In this document: positions 32,617 through 41,755 of the stretch, piece after piece | How positions within the stretch are numbered: position 1 is the first letter of the stretch | How the letters are laid out: each line of letters begins with the position of its first letter | Source of the DNA: CAKVON01 sp902475665 | Lineage (GTDB): Bacteria; Actinomycetota; Coriobacteriia; Coriobacteriales; Atopobiaceae | Reading direction: 5' to 3' | Assembly: GCA_036321795.1 (NCBI GenBank) | Contig: JAWQCY010000003.1 | Coordinates: 124,001 to 188,000, forward strand | Length of the DNA stretch: 64,000 nt | Notes under the pieces: model-generated | What the model was told of the DNA's origin: nothing | The model's database searches: none | What the model saw: only the letters and a program-made list of their open reading frames with translations | Position numbers and translations under genes: made by a program

Positions 32617-35061
32617 ATGGCCGACGTCGCACGCGGAACGGTGCTGCTCACGCCGAAGTTCGACAACCTGACGGCATCCATCAGCCAACAGCTTGGCGCA
32701 CCGTTCAGCAAGTCGGGCGCGGGCGCGGGCGCAAAGTGGACGGCCGGCTTCAGCGGCAAGTTCGGCGCGATCATCGGCGTGGCGCAGAACCTGGCAAGCA
32801 GGGGATTCGACGCCATCGCGAGCTCGATGGGCAACGCCGTCGCGCGAGCCGACACGATGAAGAACTTCCCCAAGGTCATGAAGAACCTCGGGTACTCGGC
32901 CGGCGACGCGAACGAGTCAATCAAGCGCATGAGCAACGCCATCGACGGCATGCCCACGTCGCTTCCCGCGCTCACGTCCATGGTCCAGCAGCTCGCCCCG
33001 CTCGCGGGCGGGCTCGACCAGGCCACGAGCCTCGGCATCGCGTTCAACGACATGTGCCTGGCATCGGGCGCGTCCACGGCCGACGTGAGCCGCGCCATGC
33101 AGCAGTACAGCCAAATCCTTGCCAAGGGCAAGCCACAGCTGCAGGACTGGCGCACGCTGCAGGAGGTCATGCCAGGACAGCTCAACCAGGTCGCGCAGGC
33201 GCTGTTGGGCCCGACCAAGAACAGCAACGACCTGTACCAGGCCCTGCAGAACGGCTCCGTCTCGATGGGCGACTTCAACCAGGCCGTCATGGACCTGGAC
33301 CGGAAGGGCACGGGCGCGTTCGCGTCGTTCCGCGACCAGGCCAAGGACGCCACGCAGGGCATCGGCACGGCCATCGAGAACGTCCAGAACCGCATCGCCA
33401 AGGCCGTCCAGGCCATCATCGAGTCCATCGGCGTGGAGAACATCGCGGGGGCCATCAACGGCGTGACCTCAGCGTTCGTGCCCGCAGCCGAGGGCATCGC
33501 GGGCGGCATCACCCGCGTCAAGGACGCAGTCAGCGGCATGGACCCAGGGCAGCTCAAGGCCATCGCGGGCGGCATCGCCGCGCTCGGCACGGCATTGGCC
33601 GTCACCAACGCGGCGAGCGGCATCTCGTCCGCGCTACCCGCCATCGCGGGCGCGGCCAAGGCGGCGGCAAAGCCCATCGGTGACGTCGTGGCCGCAATCC
33701 AGCTCATGTTCGAGGGCGGCGGCATCGGTGGCGCCCTGTCCGCGCTCATCGGCCCCGCCACGGCAGTCGTCGGCGTCATCGCGGCCGTCGCTGGCGGCTT
33801 CGTGTACATGATGACCACGTCAAAGGGCTTCCGTGACGCCGTGGGCCAAGCCGTCGGGGCAATCTCCGAGGGCATGGCACCCGCTGCGCAGGCGCTGTCC
33901 GACGCGTTCAAGTCCGCGCAGCCCGTCATCTCGGCCTTCGGCGGGTTCGTCACGGGGACGCTGCTCCCCGCGCTCGGCAACATCGGCCTTGCGTTCCTGC
34001 AGGTCGTGGCCACGGTCGCGCCCTTCGTCGGGCAGCTGTTGGCGACTGTCATCCCCGTGCTCGCCCAAATCGGGGCCTTCGTGGCGCAGGTCGCGGGAGT
34101 CATCGGCGGCGTGCTCGGCGCGGCGTTCCAGATCGTCGGCGCCATCGTGCAGGCCGTGTGGCCGGCCATCCAGATGGTTATCCAGGGCGTGTGCTACGCA
34201 GTCCTGGCAGTCATCCAGACCGTCGCGCCCGTCGTCACGGGCATCATCAGCACGGCCATGGCAGTCATCCAGGCCATCATCGACGTCGTGCTCGGCATCA
34301 TCAACATGGACTGGGCAAACATCTGGCAGACCATCTCCACGACGGTCTCGGGCATCCTCGGCGGCATCCAGGCCTTCATCGTCTCGACGCTCAACGGCCT
34401 GGGAAACTCCATCGGGAACATCCTGAACAGCATCAAGGCGTTCTTCTCCAACGCGTGGAATGCCGTAAAGTCCGGCGTCACCAGCGCCTTCAGCGGCATC
34501 GTCGGGGCCGTCAGGTCTGGCGTAGGCAACGCCGTCGCCGCCGTCAAGGGCATCAAGGACAAGATCGTCGGCTTCTTCACGGGGGCCGGCTCCTGGCTGT
34601 CCAACGCGGGCAAGTCCATCATGGACGGCCTCATCGGCGGCATCACGTCTGGCATCGACGCCCTCGGCAAGAAGCTGGGCGGCATCGGCGACTTCATCAC
34701 CAGCCACAAGGGACCGCCCTCATACGACCGCGTCATGCTGGTGCCAGCGGGACGCCTCATCATGGGCGGCCTGGTCAAGGGCATCGGCGACGGAATGCCA
34801 CAGCTCGCGTCCATGCTCTCGGACGTCACCGACGCCATAGCCGTCGACGGTGCCGTGAGCGTCGGAGCGGCCGCGTCGTCGCGTCTCGCGGCCATCCGTG
34901 GGGTGAGGGGCTACACCAGCGAGGCCCCCGCGCAGGCGGGCGGCACCACGTACAACCTCATCATCGACGGGGCCAAGGTCAACGACCACGGCGCAATCAG
35001 GGAGGACTTCATGCAGCTCATGTACGACCTCCACCGCTTGGGGGCGATGACCAGTGCCTAG
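32617..35061 (+). CDS. Tape measure protein
   Basis: 814 residues; length sets the tail length (about 115-120 nm by the usual 1.5 angstrom per residue rule). Starts directly after the previous stop. N-terminal GTVLLTPKFDNLTASISQQLG and the TMP-family region RADTMKNFPKVMKNLGYSAGDANESIKRM with MPTSLPALTSMVQQLAPLAGG. Several hydrophobic Ala/Gly/Val-rich segments (about 320-560) suit membrane passage. A C-terminal SHKGPPSYDRVMLVPAGRLIMGGLVKG motif is common in actinophage tape measures. It overlaps the next gene by 8 bases. Confidence 0.94.
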   Translation: MADVARGTVLLTPKFDNLTASISQQLGAPFSKSGAGAGAKWTAGFSGKFGAIIGVAQNLASRGFDAIASSMGNAVARADTMKNFPKVMKNLGYSAGDANESIKRMSNAIDGMPTSLPALTSMVQQLAPLAGGLDQATSLGIAFNDMCLASGASTADVSRAMQQYSQILAKGKPQLQDWRTLQEVMPGQLNQVAQALLGPTKNSNDLYQALQNGSVSMGDFNQAVMDLDRKGTGAFASFRDQAKDATQGIGTAIENVQNRIAKAVQAIIESIGVENIAGAINGVTSAFVPAAEGIAGGITRVKDAVSGMDPGQLKAIAGGIAALGTALAVTNAASGISSALPAIAGAAKAAAKPIGDVVAAIQLMFEGGGIGGALSALIGPATAVVGVIAAVAGGFVYMMTTSKGFRDAVGQAVGAISEGMAPAAQALSDAFKSAQPVISAFGGFVTGTLLPALGNIGLAFLQVVATVAPFVGQLLATVIPVLAQIGAFVAQVAGVIGGVLGAAFQIVGAIVQAVWPAIQMVIQGVCYAVLAVIQTVAPVVTGIISTAMAVIQAIIDVVLGIINMDWANIWQTISTTVSGILGGIQAFIVSTLNGLGNSIGNILNSIKAFFSNAWNAVKSGVTSAFSGIVGAVRSGVGNAVAAVKGIKDKIVGFFTGAGSWLSNAGKSIMDGLIGGITSGIDALGKKLGGIGDFITSHKGPPSYDRVMLVPAGRLIMGGLVKGIGDGMPQLASMLSDVTDAIAVDGAVSVGAAASSRLAAIRGVRGYTSEAPAQAGGTTYNLIIDGAKVNDHGAIREDFMQLMYDLHRLGAMTSA

Positions 35062-36319
35062 CGTCGAGCCGGGGAACTACCGCCTGTACAACGCGAGAAA
35101 CACGGCGGTCTCCATGACCGTCCACTACGCGAGCTGCAAGAACGGCGCGAACGTCCAGCTGTCCAAGAACGGAGATCCCGAGAGGGACACGTCGTTCGCC
35201 GACGTATGGCAGCTCAGCTACCGCGCAGACGGCACCGCGCAGCTCATAAACGTCTACGCGGGCAAGAGCCTGGACGTGGCGGGCGGCAAGTTCGCCAACA
35301 AGACCAACGTCCAAATCTTCACCGACAACGACAGTCGCGCTCAGGCCTGGGACATCGTCCCGAGCGCCACGGGCAGGACCGTCACCATCGGCGGCACGAG
35401 CCACCCGACCTACTTCCTGCAGCTCCACGCCGCGCCCACCTTCGTCGCCGACGCTCAGGGCTACGACGGCGCGGCGAACCGAAACGTCCAGCTCTATACC
35501 AAGGAAACGGACGAGTCCACGACCGACCAGCTGTGGGCCTTCGTGCCCGTCGCGGCCATGGAGGACGGCGCGATCTACGACGTGCGCTCGATGCTCAGCA
35601 AGGGCATGGCGCTCGACGTGGCCGCGTCGTCGGCCTCCAACGGCGCGGCGGTGCAGCTTTACAAAGCCACGGGCAACAACAACCAGAAGTGGCTTTTGAC
35701 CAAGCACGCCGACGCGGCGGGCGAGACCCCCGCGCAATGGACGCTCAGGGCGCTCCACAGCGGGAAGAACCTCGACAGCTACGGCGGCAGGGACAAGAAA
35801 CACGACGGCCAGCGCATGGTCCAATGGGACTGGAACGCGGGCCTGGGGCAAGTCTGGGACATCCAGCGCCTCGGCACCGCGACGCTCGGCGGCAAGGCGT
35901 GCGACGTGGTCTCAATCCGCACCATGATGACGGGCAAGGGCGACCCCTATTACCTCGACGCATACGACGCGCTGCACAGCAGCAAGGCGTGGATGAAGCT
36001 CAAGAAGCCAAGCTCCACGCTCTCGCAGCAGTTCGCCCTCGTGCCGACAACCTCGATGGACGGCTTCGTCCCCGTGCCCACTGGCATCGGGCTCGCCGAC
36101 TCCGTCGGCTCCACGGCCGCAAGCGACGGGGCGAGGGTCACCACCACGCCCATCCCGACGTGGACCTGCACCAAGGGTTGGTCGCCAAGCGGCCCCAACC
36201 ACTACGAAATCAGGATGCGCTCGCGTGACAAGGCCGCGACATCGGCGGCATGGCAGGCGTGGGGCGAGTGGTCCGCGTGGTCCGTGGCCCCCGTCACGGT
36301 CCGTAACGGTCGCGCATGA
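35054..36319 (+). CDS. Tail-tip protein with ricin-B-type lectin domains, N-terminal part before an in-frame TGA
   Basis: 421 residues from a GTG at 35054 to TGA 36317-36319. Two ricin-type beta-trefoil repeats sets: NYRLYNARNTAVSMTVHYAS, GTAQLINVYAGKSLDVAGGK, AQAWDIVPS in the first; GMALDVAASSASNGAAVQLYKATGNNNQKWLL and SGKNLDSYGGRDKKHDGQRMVQWDWNAGLGQVWDI in the second (Q-x-W motifs). It occupies the distal-tail slot. The same frame reopens after the stop and stays open to 37459, so the two parts look like one 801-residue protein. Confidence 0.75.
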   Translation: MPSVEPGNYRLYNARNTAVSMTVHYASCKNGANVQLSKNGDPERDTSFADVWQLSYRADGTAQLINVYAGKSLDVAGGKFANKTNVQIFTDNDSRAQAWDIVPSATGRTVTIGGTSHPTYFLQLHAAPTFVADAQGYDGAANRNVQLYTKETDESTTDQLWAFVPVAAMEDGAIYDVRSMLSKGMALDVAASSASNGAAVQLYKATGNNNQKWLLTKHADAAGETPAQWTLRALHSGKNLDSYGGRDKKHDGQRMVQWDWNAGLGQVWDIQRLGTATLGGKACDVVSIRTMMTGKGDPYYLDAYDALHSSKAWMKLKKPSSTLSQQFALVPTTSMDGFVPVPTGIGLADSVGSTAASDGARVTTTPIPTWTCTKGWSPSGPNHYEIRMRSRDKAATSAAWQAWGEWSAWSVAPVTVRNGRA

Positions 36320-36343
36320 CTCACGCAGGGCATCCCGTCCGAC

Positions 36344-37459
36344 ATGCGCTCCTGGCGGCTCTCAGGGGGCGAGACGCGCCTCACAGAGGTCGAGATTCAG
36401 GTCAGATGCGTGGTCTGCGACGCCCAGGGCATCACCCACGGGCCGGCCGCCGACAAGTCGGTGTACCTGTACGACGCGCCGACGGTCACTCTCGGCGAGT
36501 GCGGGTTCAGCCCCGAGGGCATCCGCGTGGCGTACACCAGCGACTGGGCCGACGGCTCCACCACCGTCCGAATCGACAGCGTCAGGGGCGCGGGCGGCGA
36601 GATGCTGGCCGCGCCCGTCACGGTGCGCGGCCTGGACGACTCGGGCACCATCCTTCTGCCCCGCGAGTCCATGGCCCCGACGGCACCCACCGACGGCGGC
36701 GCGTACGCCGTGCGCGGCGGCGTGGGCTACGACGAGTGGGGCGAGCGCGACGGCTCGGCTGGCACGCTCGACCAGCGGGCCACCATCGCGTACACGGCGG
36801 GGCTTACCGTCACGCCCACGTGCTCGGTTGGCGAGGGCCGCACGCTTTCCGTGGAGTTCGCGGCACAGGCCGGAGGCACCAACCGCCTGTGGCTCGACCA
36901 GGGCGGAAGGCTCCGCGAGCTGGGTGGCACCGTGGAGGGCGGCAAAGCCCGCTTCGAGGTGCCCGTCCCGTTCGGTCGCGGCGTGCGCCTGTGGGCCGAC
37001 GCGACCAGCGCCGACGGCGACCGCTGGGGCGTGGCGAGCGTCACGCTCCAGGCCACCGACGAGCCCCTGAGCCTGCTCAAGCCGTGCCACGCGTGGTCCT
37101 TCGGCGACGGCCAGAACTTCTACCTGGAGACCAACCAGGGCGCGGCAATCGCCACGGACCGCAAGCTCACCCCCGAGTACAACGCGTACAGCCTGGACTC
37201 GCGCGGGCGGCAAAGCGTGTTCTTCGGCCCCACGACCAAGGGCGAGCTCACGGCCGAGGGCACGATCGTGCTCGGCGACACGCCCCTCGGCCCCGACGAC
37301 GCCGACCCGCTCGACGTGCTGGACGCGCTCAACGACGCGCACCACGCGACCTACCGCGCACCGTCGGGCGAGATGTGCGACGTGGCCGTGACGTCGGTGA
37401 GCTACACCCGCCACAGGACGTGGGCGGCGGTGTCGATATCGATGATTGAGGAGGCCTGA
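36344..37459 (+). CDS. Tail-tip protein, C-terminal part after the in-frame TGA
   Basis: 371 residues if started at ATG 36344; that ATG has no convincing ribosome site. It lies in the same frame as 35054-36319, with LTQGIPSD between TGA and the ATG. The region just before the stop (AWQAWGEWSAWSVAPVTV) and just after it (SWRLSGGETRLTEVEIQVRC) look like parts of one beta domain. Either the stop is a nonsense mutation (TGG to TGA), or it is read through, or the C part starts on its own. The C terminus (YRAPSGEMCDVAVTSVSYTR) is typical of distal-tail proteins. Confidence 0.7.
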   Translation: MRSWRLSGGETRLTEVEIQVRCVVCDAQGITHGPAADKSVYLYDAPTVTLGECGFSPEGIRVAYTSDWADGSTTVRIDSVRGAGGEMLAAPVTVRGLDDSGTILLPRESMAPTAPTDGGAYAVRGGVGYDEWGERDGSAGTLDQRATIAYTAGLTVTPTCSVGEGRTLSVEFAAQAGGTNRLWLDQGGRLRELGGTVEGGKARFEVPVPFGRGVRLWADATSADGDRWGVASVTLQATDEPLSLLKPCHAWSFGDGQNFYLETNQGAAIATDRKLTPEYNAYSLDSRGRQSVFFGPTTKGELTAEGTIVLGDTPLGPDDADPLDVLDALNDAHHATYRAPSGEMCDVAVTSVSYTRHRTWAAVSISMIEEA

Positions 37460-38592
37460 TGGCCGACTGGGCCGACACCCGCAGGACCGACCTGCTGCGC
37501 GTCGAAATGGTCAGCGCGACCGACCCCGAGCAGTCGCTGGGATGGCTGCGAGGGGTCGACGCGTCCGGCTGCTCCGTCGACGCGGGCTATTACACGGACT
37601 GCCGCACCAGCGCGAAGGTCCGCGTCGTGGGCGAGGGCTGGGTGCGCGGCAGCTTCCTTCGCATCTGGCACGACGTGCCCGAGTGGGGCTACCACGAGCC
37701 CGTCGGCACATACCTCGTGACCAACGACGCGGCCGAGCGCGGCGAGGGCGGCGAGTGGGTCTACGACCTCACGTGCCAGGGCGTGCTCTACGCCCTGTCC
37801 ACCGACCTCCTGGCCTGGCCCGTGACCCGCGCCAAGGGCAGCAGCGCCAAGGCGGGCATGAGGTACATCCTCGACCAGTGCAAGCGCCGATACGTGGACC
37901 AGGACGCCAACGACTCCAACCTGGGCAGCGCCCTGGTCATGGAGACGGGCAAGTCCATGCTGTCCCACCTCTACGGACTGTGCCGCGCGTCCAACAACAG
38001 GCTCGACGTGGACCCGCGCGGCCGCGTCAGGATTGAGCCCTACGTCACGCCAGGCGCCAAGACGCCAATCGCCACAATCGACCTCACCGACGGTCAAGGC
38101 GTCTCACAGGCGGGCACGCTGTCACGCTCCACGGACTGGCTCAGCGCCCCGTCGCGCGTCGCCGTCTCGTTCAAATACACCGAGCAGGTGAAGAGGGGCA
38201 AGAGGTCGGAGTCTGTCGAGCGCGAGATTGACGCGGTTGCAGACGTCGGCGCACTCGACCATCGCGGCCCCGCACAGCGCGGCTACACCATCACGGACTA
38301 CCGAAGCGTCAGCGACATGAAGCCCAGGACCAAGGCGAGGGCGCAGCAGCTCGCAAACCAGTACCTCAGGGAGCAGAGCGCCGAGCTGGTCGAGTGGAGC
38401 CTCAAGACCACGTTCCTGCCGATTTGGGAGGGCGACGTGGTCTGGCTCGACGTGCCAGACGGCATGGAGGGCTATCGCGGAAGGCGAAAGTGCCTGGTGA
38501 AGGCCCTCACCATCGACTGCGACACGTGGACGATGGACTTGAAGCTGAAGGAGACCGCGTCGGGAGACAAGGGGGAGACCGACCATGAGTGA
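37459..38592 (+). CDS. Tail hub / baseplate-like protein
   Basis: 377 residues, ATG overlapping the preceding stop. Strand-rich: CSVDAGYYTDCRTSAKVRVVGEGW, RIWHDVPEWGYHEPVGTYLV, TCQGVLYALSTDLLAWPV, RYILDQCKRRYV, ITDYRSVSDMKPRTKARAQQLANQYL, EGDVVWLDVPDGMEGYRGRRKCLVKA. This follows the gp27/Tal hub plan of siphophages of Gram-positive hosts. It overlaps the next gene by 8 bases. Confidence 0.78.
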   Translation: MADWADTRRTDLLRVEMVSATDPEQSLGWLRGVDASGCSVDAGYYTDCRTSAKVRVVGEGWVRGSFLRIWHDVPEWGYHEPVGTYLVTNDAAERGEGGEWVYDLTCQGVLYALSTDLLAWPVTRAKGSSAKAGMRYILDQCKRRYVDQDANDSNLGSALVMETGKSMLSHLYGLCRASNNRLDVDPRGRVRIEPYVTPGAKTPIATIDLTDGQGVSQAGTLSRSTDWLSAPSRVAVSFKYTEQVKRGKRSESVEREIDAVADVGALDHRGPAQRGYTITDYRSVSDMKPRTKARAQQLANQYLREQSAELVEWSLKTTFLPIWEGDVVWLDVPDGMEGYRGRRKCLVKALTIDCDTWTMDLKLKETASGDKGETDHE

Positions 38593-39502
38593 CCTCCAGG
38601 ACCTCGCGAACGTCTGGTTCGGCGGCTCCCGACGGCGCTCCGAGACGGGCACGGGGTCAGACACCACGACCACCAAGACCGTGACCGCCACGGCCGTCGG
38701 GGACAGCGCGGGTGGCTCCGTGCACGTAATCCTGGGCGACACCGTCATACCCGACGAGCACCCGCCCACCGAGGCCGAGGAACAGGCCGACGACGGCACC
38801 ACCACGGTTGCCGACGAGACCGACGACGAGACCGACGTTGTCGACCAGCCGACCGACCTGCCGGAGGTCGCGGTCGAGCTTCCCTGCACCGTGGACGTGC
38901 GCGAGGGCGACGAGCTGCTTGTGTCGCTCTACGGCTCCGACGGGCAGCTTTCGCCAGTCGTGACAGCCGTCGCGGCTGGCGGCGACCGAACCCGCGAGGA
39001 GGTCCAGCAGGCCGCTCAGGACGCGACCCACGCAGCCGAGATGGCGGGGGAGGTCGCGGCTGTCGCCACGGCGACCAACCAGCACTTCTTCAGCGACGTG
39101 GGCGGCGTCCACGTCACCACAGACGAGAGCGACGCGGCGGGCGGCTCGAACCTTCTCATGACTGCGCTCGGCCTAATCCTGCGGCTCGCAGACGTCCCGC
39201 TGGCGGCATTCACCCCCTCGGGCGTGAGCGTCTACGACGGCGCGGGCGCGGACGCGGCGAACGTGGTCGCCAGCTTCTCGTCGAAGGGCGTGGAGCTCGG
39301 CGCTCCTGGCAGCAGGCAGCGCGTGCGCATGACCAGCGACAGGCTCAACTTCGTGAGCGACGGCGAGGTCGTCGCCCACGTGAGCGGTGCCGAGCTGGGA
39401 ATCGCCAACGCGGCGGTGACGCAAAGCCTGACAATCGGCTCGCTGGCATTCGTGCCGCGCAGTAACGGGCACGTTTCGCTGATGATCGTCGGGGGTGAGT
39501 GA
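38585..39502 (+). CDS. Minor tail / fiber-base protein
   Basis: 305 residues. Very acidic Thr/Asp-rich linker (about 20-95), an OB-like part (LPCTVDVREGDELLVSLYGSDG) near 100, a short coiled coil (EEVQQAAQDATHAAEMAGEV) near 140 and a C-terminal beta region with repeated GVELGAPGSRQRVRM-like strands. Between hub and host-contact fiber, so probably a fiber base. Confidence 0.65.
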   Translation: MSDLQDLANVWFGGSRRRSETGTGSDTTTTKTVTATAVGDSAGGSVHVILGDTVIPDEHPPTEAEEQADDGTTTVADETDDETDVVDQPTDLPEVAVELPCTVDVREGDELLVSLYGSDGQLSPVVTAVAAGGDRTREEVQQAAQDATHAAEMAGEVAAVATATNQHFFSDVGGVHVTTDESDAAGGSNLLMTALGLILRLADVPLAAFTPSGVSVYDGAGADAANVVASFSSKGVELGAPGSRQRVRMTSDRLNFVSDGEVVAHVSGAELGIANAAVTQSLTIGSLAFVPRSNGHVSLMIVGGE

Positions 39503-40905
39503 TGGCAACCGTAAACGGCAACTCCGTGTCCCACTGGCACGGGTACCTGACCCACACCGAGACGCTCCACGACACGACGGTCGACCTCAAGGCCGTCGCG
39601 GGCTTCCAGGCCGAGTCCTGGGGCTTCTCCATCAGCGGAGGCATAACCGCGACCGCGACGGCTGACGGCACGTCCAAGAGCGCGAGCGGCGGTTTCAGCT
39701 GTGCCACGGGCGCGAGCAGCAAGAAGGACTTCGCGACCGTCACAAAGACGGTCAAGCGCGGCCATACGGACCACAAGGTCACGCTGAGCGCCAAGGTCGT
39801 CAACGCGTCCGGCTACCTCAACGGCACCTCGACGGCGAGCGCCACCTACACAATCCCCAAGCTGGACTCCTGGACCGTGGCATACGACGCCAACGGCGGC
39901 ACGGGCGCACCGACGGCACAGACCAAGTGGCGCGGCGAGGCCCTGTCGCTGAGCAAGTCCAAGCCGACGCGCGAGAACCACACCTTCATGGGGTGGGCGA
40001 CCAGTGCGGGCGGCGCGGTGGCCTACCAGCCAGGCGGCTCGTACGCGGCCAACGCGGCGGCGACGCTCTATGCCGTGTGGCGGCTCGACTACGTGCCGCC
40101 AACCCTCACGGGACTTACCGTCACCCGCTGCGACGACGACGGGGCGGAGAGCGACACGGGCACCCAGGCACGCGTCGCCTTCTCCTGGACGGTCGACGCG
40201 GCATCCGCGCAGACCGTGAAGGCGCTGACCGTCGCGACCTCCAGGCGAGGCAGCGGCGCGTGGGCCACCACGACGCTTGTCACGCCGAGCGGCACCAGCG
40301 GAAAGGTCAGCGAGCTGCTCGCGGGCCCGTTCTCGACCGACAGCGCATACGACGTGCGCGTCACGATCACGGACGCGTCCGACGGCTCGGCATCGGCCAC
40401 CGCCACCATGGCGACGGCGTTCTTCGTCCTGGACGTCACGGCGGACGGCCACGGCATTGGCGTGGGCTGCGTGGCCCCCGCAAGGGGACTGAGCGTGGCC
40501 ATGGACACCGACCTCACGGGGGCGCTCACGGTGGGCGGCAAGGCGGTGCTCACCGAGGGCGCGGGCGACGTGGCCGACCAGCACGTCGACCCCAACGCCC
40601 GCAACTGGAGTTGGGTGAAGTTCGCCAACGGCACCTGCATGGCCTGGATTCAGGTCTACAGGGGCAGCTACGCGACCACGACCAAGTCGGGCGCGGCCTG
40701 CTACTACGGCCCGGATATAGAAAGCACCTGGCCATTCACGATTTACGGCGCGACGGCCAACGTGTCGGTGGTGCAGGCCGTCGGCATCTACCTCATCAAC
40801 CTCAAGAAGGTGGACGCCAGCGGCTTTGGCTGCGTCGTGTCGCGAACGTCGAGCAACACGCAGGCCATCACGGTCCACGTGCAGGTCATGGGGAGGTGGA
40901 AGTGA
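39502..40905 (+). CDS. Tail fiber / host-contact protein with an InlB B-repeat (Flg_new) domain
   Basis: 467 residues from the ATG at 39502 (GTG 39499 also possible). A beta-rich N part is followed by WTVAYDANGGTGAPTAQ, KPTRENHTFMGWATSAGGA and ATLYAVW (about 125-195), the Listeria-Bacteroides or InlB B-repeat pattern of surface proteins. Then Ig-like strands and, near 335, VTADGHGIGVGCVAPARGLSVAMDTDLTG, usual at the end of phage fibers. It probably contacts the cell wall surface. The C-terminal 130 residues form the distal knob. Confidence 0.78.
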   Translation: MATVNGNSVSHWHGYLTHTETLHDTTVDLKAVAGFQAESWGFSISGGITATATADGTSKSASGGFSCATGASSKKDFATVTKTVKRGHTDHKVTLSAKVVNASGYLNGTSTASATYTIPKLDSWTVAYDANGGTGAPTAQTKWRGEALSLSKSKPTRENHTFMGWATSAGGAVAYQPGGSYAANAAATLYAVWRLDYVPPTLTGLTVTRCDDDGAESDTGTQARVAFSWTVDAASAQTVKALTVATSRRGSGAWATTTLVTPSGTSGKVSELLAGPFSTDSAYDVRVTITDASDGSASATATMATAFFVLDVTADGHGIGVGCVAPARGLSVAMDTDLTGALTVGGKAVLTEGAGDVADQHVDPNARNWSWVKFANGTCMAWIQVYRGSYATTTKSGAACYYGPDIESTWPFTIYGATANVSVVQAVGIYLINLKKVDASGFGCVVSRTSSNTQAITVHVQVMGRWK

Positions 40906-41186
40906 TGCCGACTGGTGACATCGTCGCGATGCTGTCGCTTCTGCTCTCGTGCCTCATCTTCGCTGCGAGCCAGCGCAAGGACTCGCGGGCGGCGGCGGCA
41001 CATGACCAACTCATCAACGACAAGCTCGACCGAAACAACGAGATGAGCAGGGAGACGCGCGACGCCGTGCGCGACATGACCAGGAAGCTCGATGACCACG
41101 GGGAGCGAATCACCCGCGTCGAGCAAAGAGTCGCCGCCCTGGAGGACCGAGCCGACAGGTTCGACCGCCTGGGCGGCACCGAGTAG
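40905..41186 (+). CDS. Membrane-anchored coiled-coil protein (XhlA-like topology), lysis region
   Basis: 93 residues from the ATG at 40905. One membrane helix (IVAMLSLLLSCLIFAA, about 4-20), then a charged coiled coil (about 25-90: NDKLDRNNEMSRETRDAVRDMTRKLDDHGERITRVEQRVAALEDRADRF). Proteins of this topology sit by holins. Confidence 0.68.
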   Translation: MPTGDIVAMLSLLLSCLIFAASQRKDSRAAAAHDQLINDKLDRNNEMSRETRDAVRDMTRKLDDHGERITRVEQRVAALEDRADRFDRLGGTE

Positions 41187-41198
41187 GAGGGAAGGAAA

Positions 41199-41477
41199 GT
41201 GCAGGTAGACATCAAGACCTACGACCCCGACGCCCTGGTGGGCGACGACGCTAGGCGCATGGAGGGCTTCGACGCGGCGGTGGAGCGTGCCGTCAACGTG
41301 TTGCCGAACCTCTCGCTTGAGACGGGCATCACGACCGTCGACATGATTCTCTCGGACGTGCGCAACCTCATGGCGTCCGAGCTGTCCGACCAGCTCGCGG
41401 CGGCACGTGTGTACTACGCAAAGCAACTCATGGAATCGGACCCGACCGCCTACAACCTCAAGGGGGAACAGCAGTGA
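41199..41477 (+). CDS. Hypothetical protein, lysis region
   Basis: 92 residues from a GTG at 41199, AGGAGGGAAGGAAA upstream. Acidic, helical; no family recognised. Overlaps the holin start by 4 bases. Confidence 0.6.
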   Translation: MQVDIKTYDPDALVGDDARRMEGFDAAVERAVNVLPNLSLETGITTVDMILSDVRNLMASELSDQLAAARVYYAKQLMESDPTAYNLKGEQQ

Positions 41478-41755
41478 TTAACTTCAAGCTTCGACTTCAG
41501 AACAAGGCAACCTTGGCCGCGCTCCTGGCCGCGATCGTGGCATTCGTCTACCAGGTCGCGGGCATCTTCGGCGTGGTCCCGCCCGTGGCGCAGAGCGACG
41601 TCATCAACATGGTGGGCGTGATTCTCACCATCCTGGCGAGCCTGGGCATCGTCACCGACCCGACCACGCGTGGCATCGGCGACTCGACGCGAGCCCTGGG
41701 GTACGACGCGCCCATCGCGTCGAGCGGCAAGGCCCCCGAGGAGGGCGAGCAGTGA
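41474..41755 (+). CDS. Phage holin, phi-LC3 type
   Basis: 93 residues from a GTG at 41474. Classic LC3 pattern: INFKLRLQNKATLAALLAAIVAFVYQVAGIFG, a second hydrophobic segment NMVGVILTILASLGIVTDPTT and the conserved GDSTRALGYDAP. It forms pores that let endolysin out. Stop overlaps the endolysin start. Confidence 0.9.
   Translation: MINFKLRLQNKATLAALLAAIVAFVYQVAGIFGVVPPVAQSDVINMVGVILTILASLGIVTDPTTRGIGDSTRALGYDAPIASSGKAPEEGEQ

Noticed and set aside
36316..37449. 377-codon frame overlapping the second half of the lectin tail protein
   Set aside because: Very Arg/Gly/His-rich translation typical of an out-of-frame read in high-GC DNA; the 36344 frame has phage tail character.
35054..40905. Diversity-generating retroelement acting on the tail genes
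   Set aside because: No reverse transcriptase gene and no template/variable repeat pair seen near the fiber genes.
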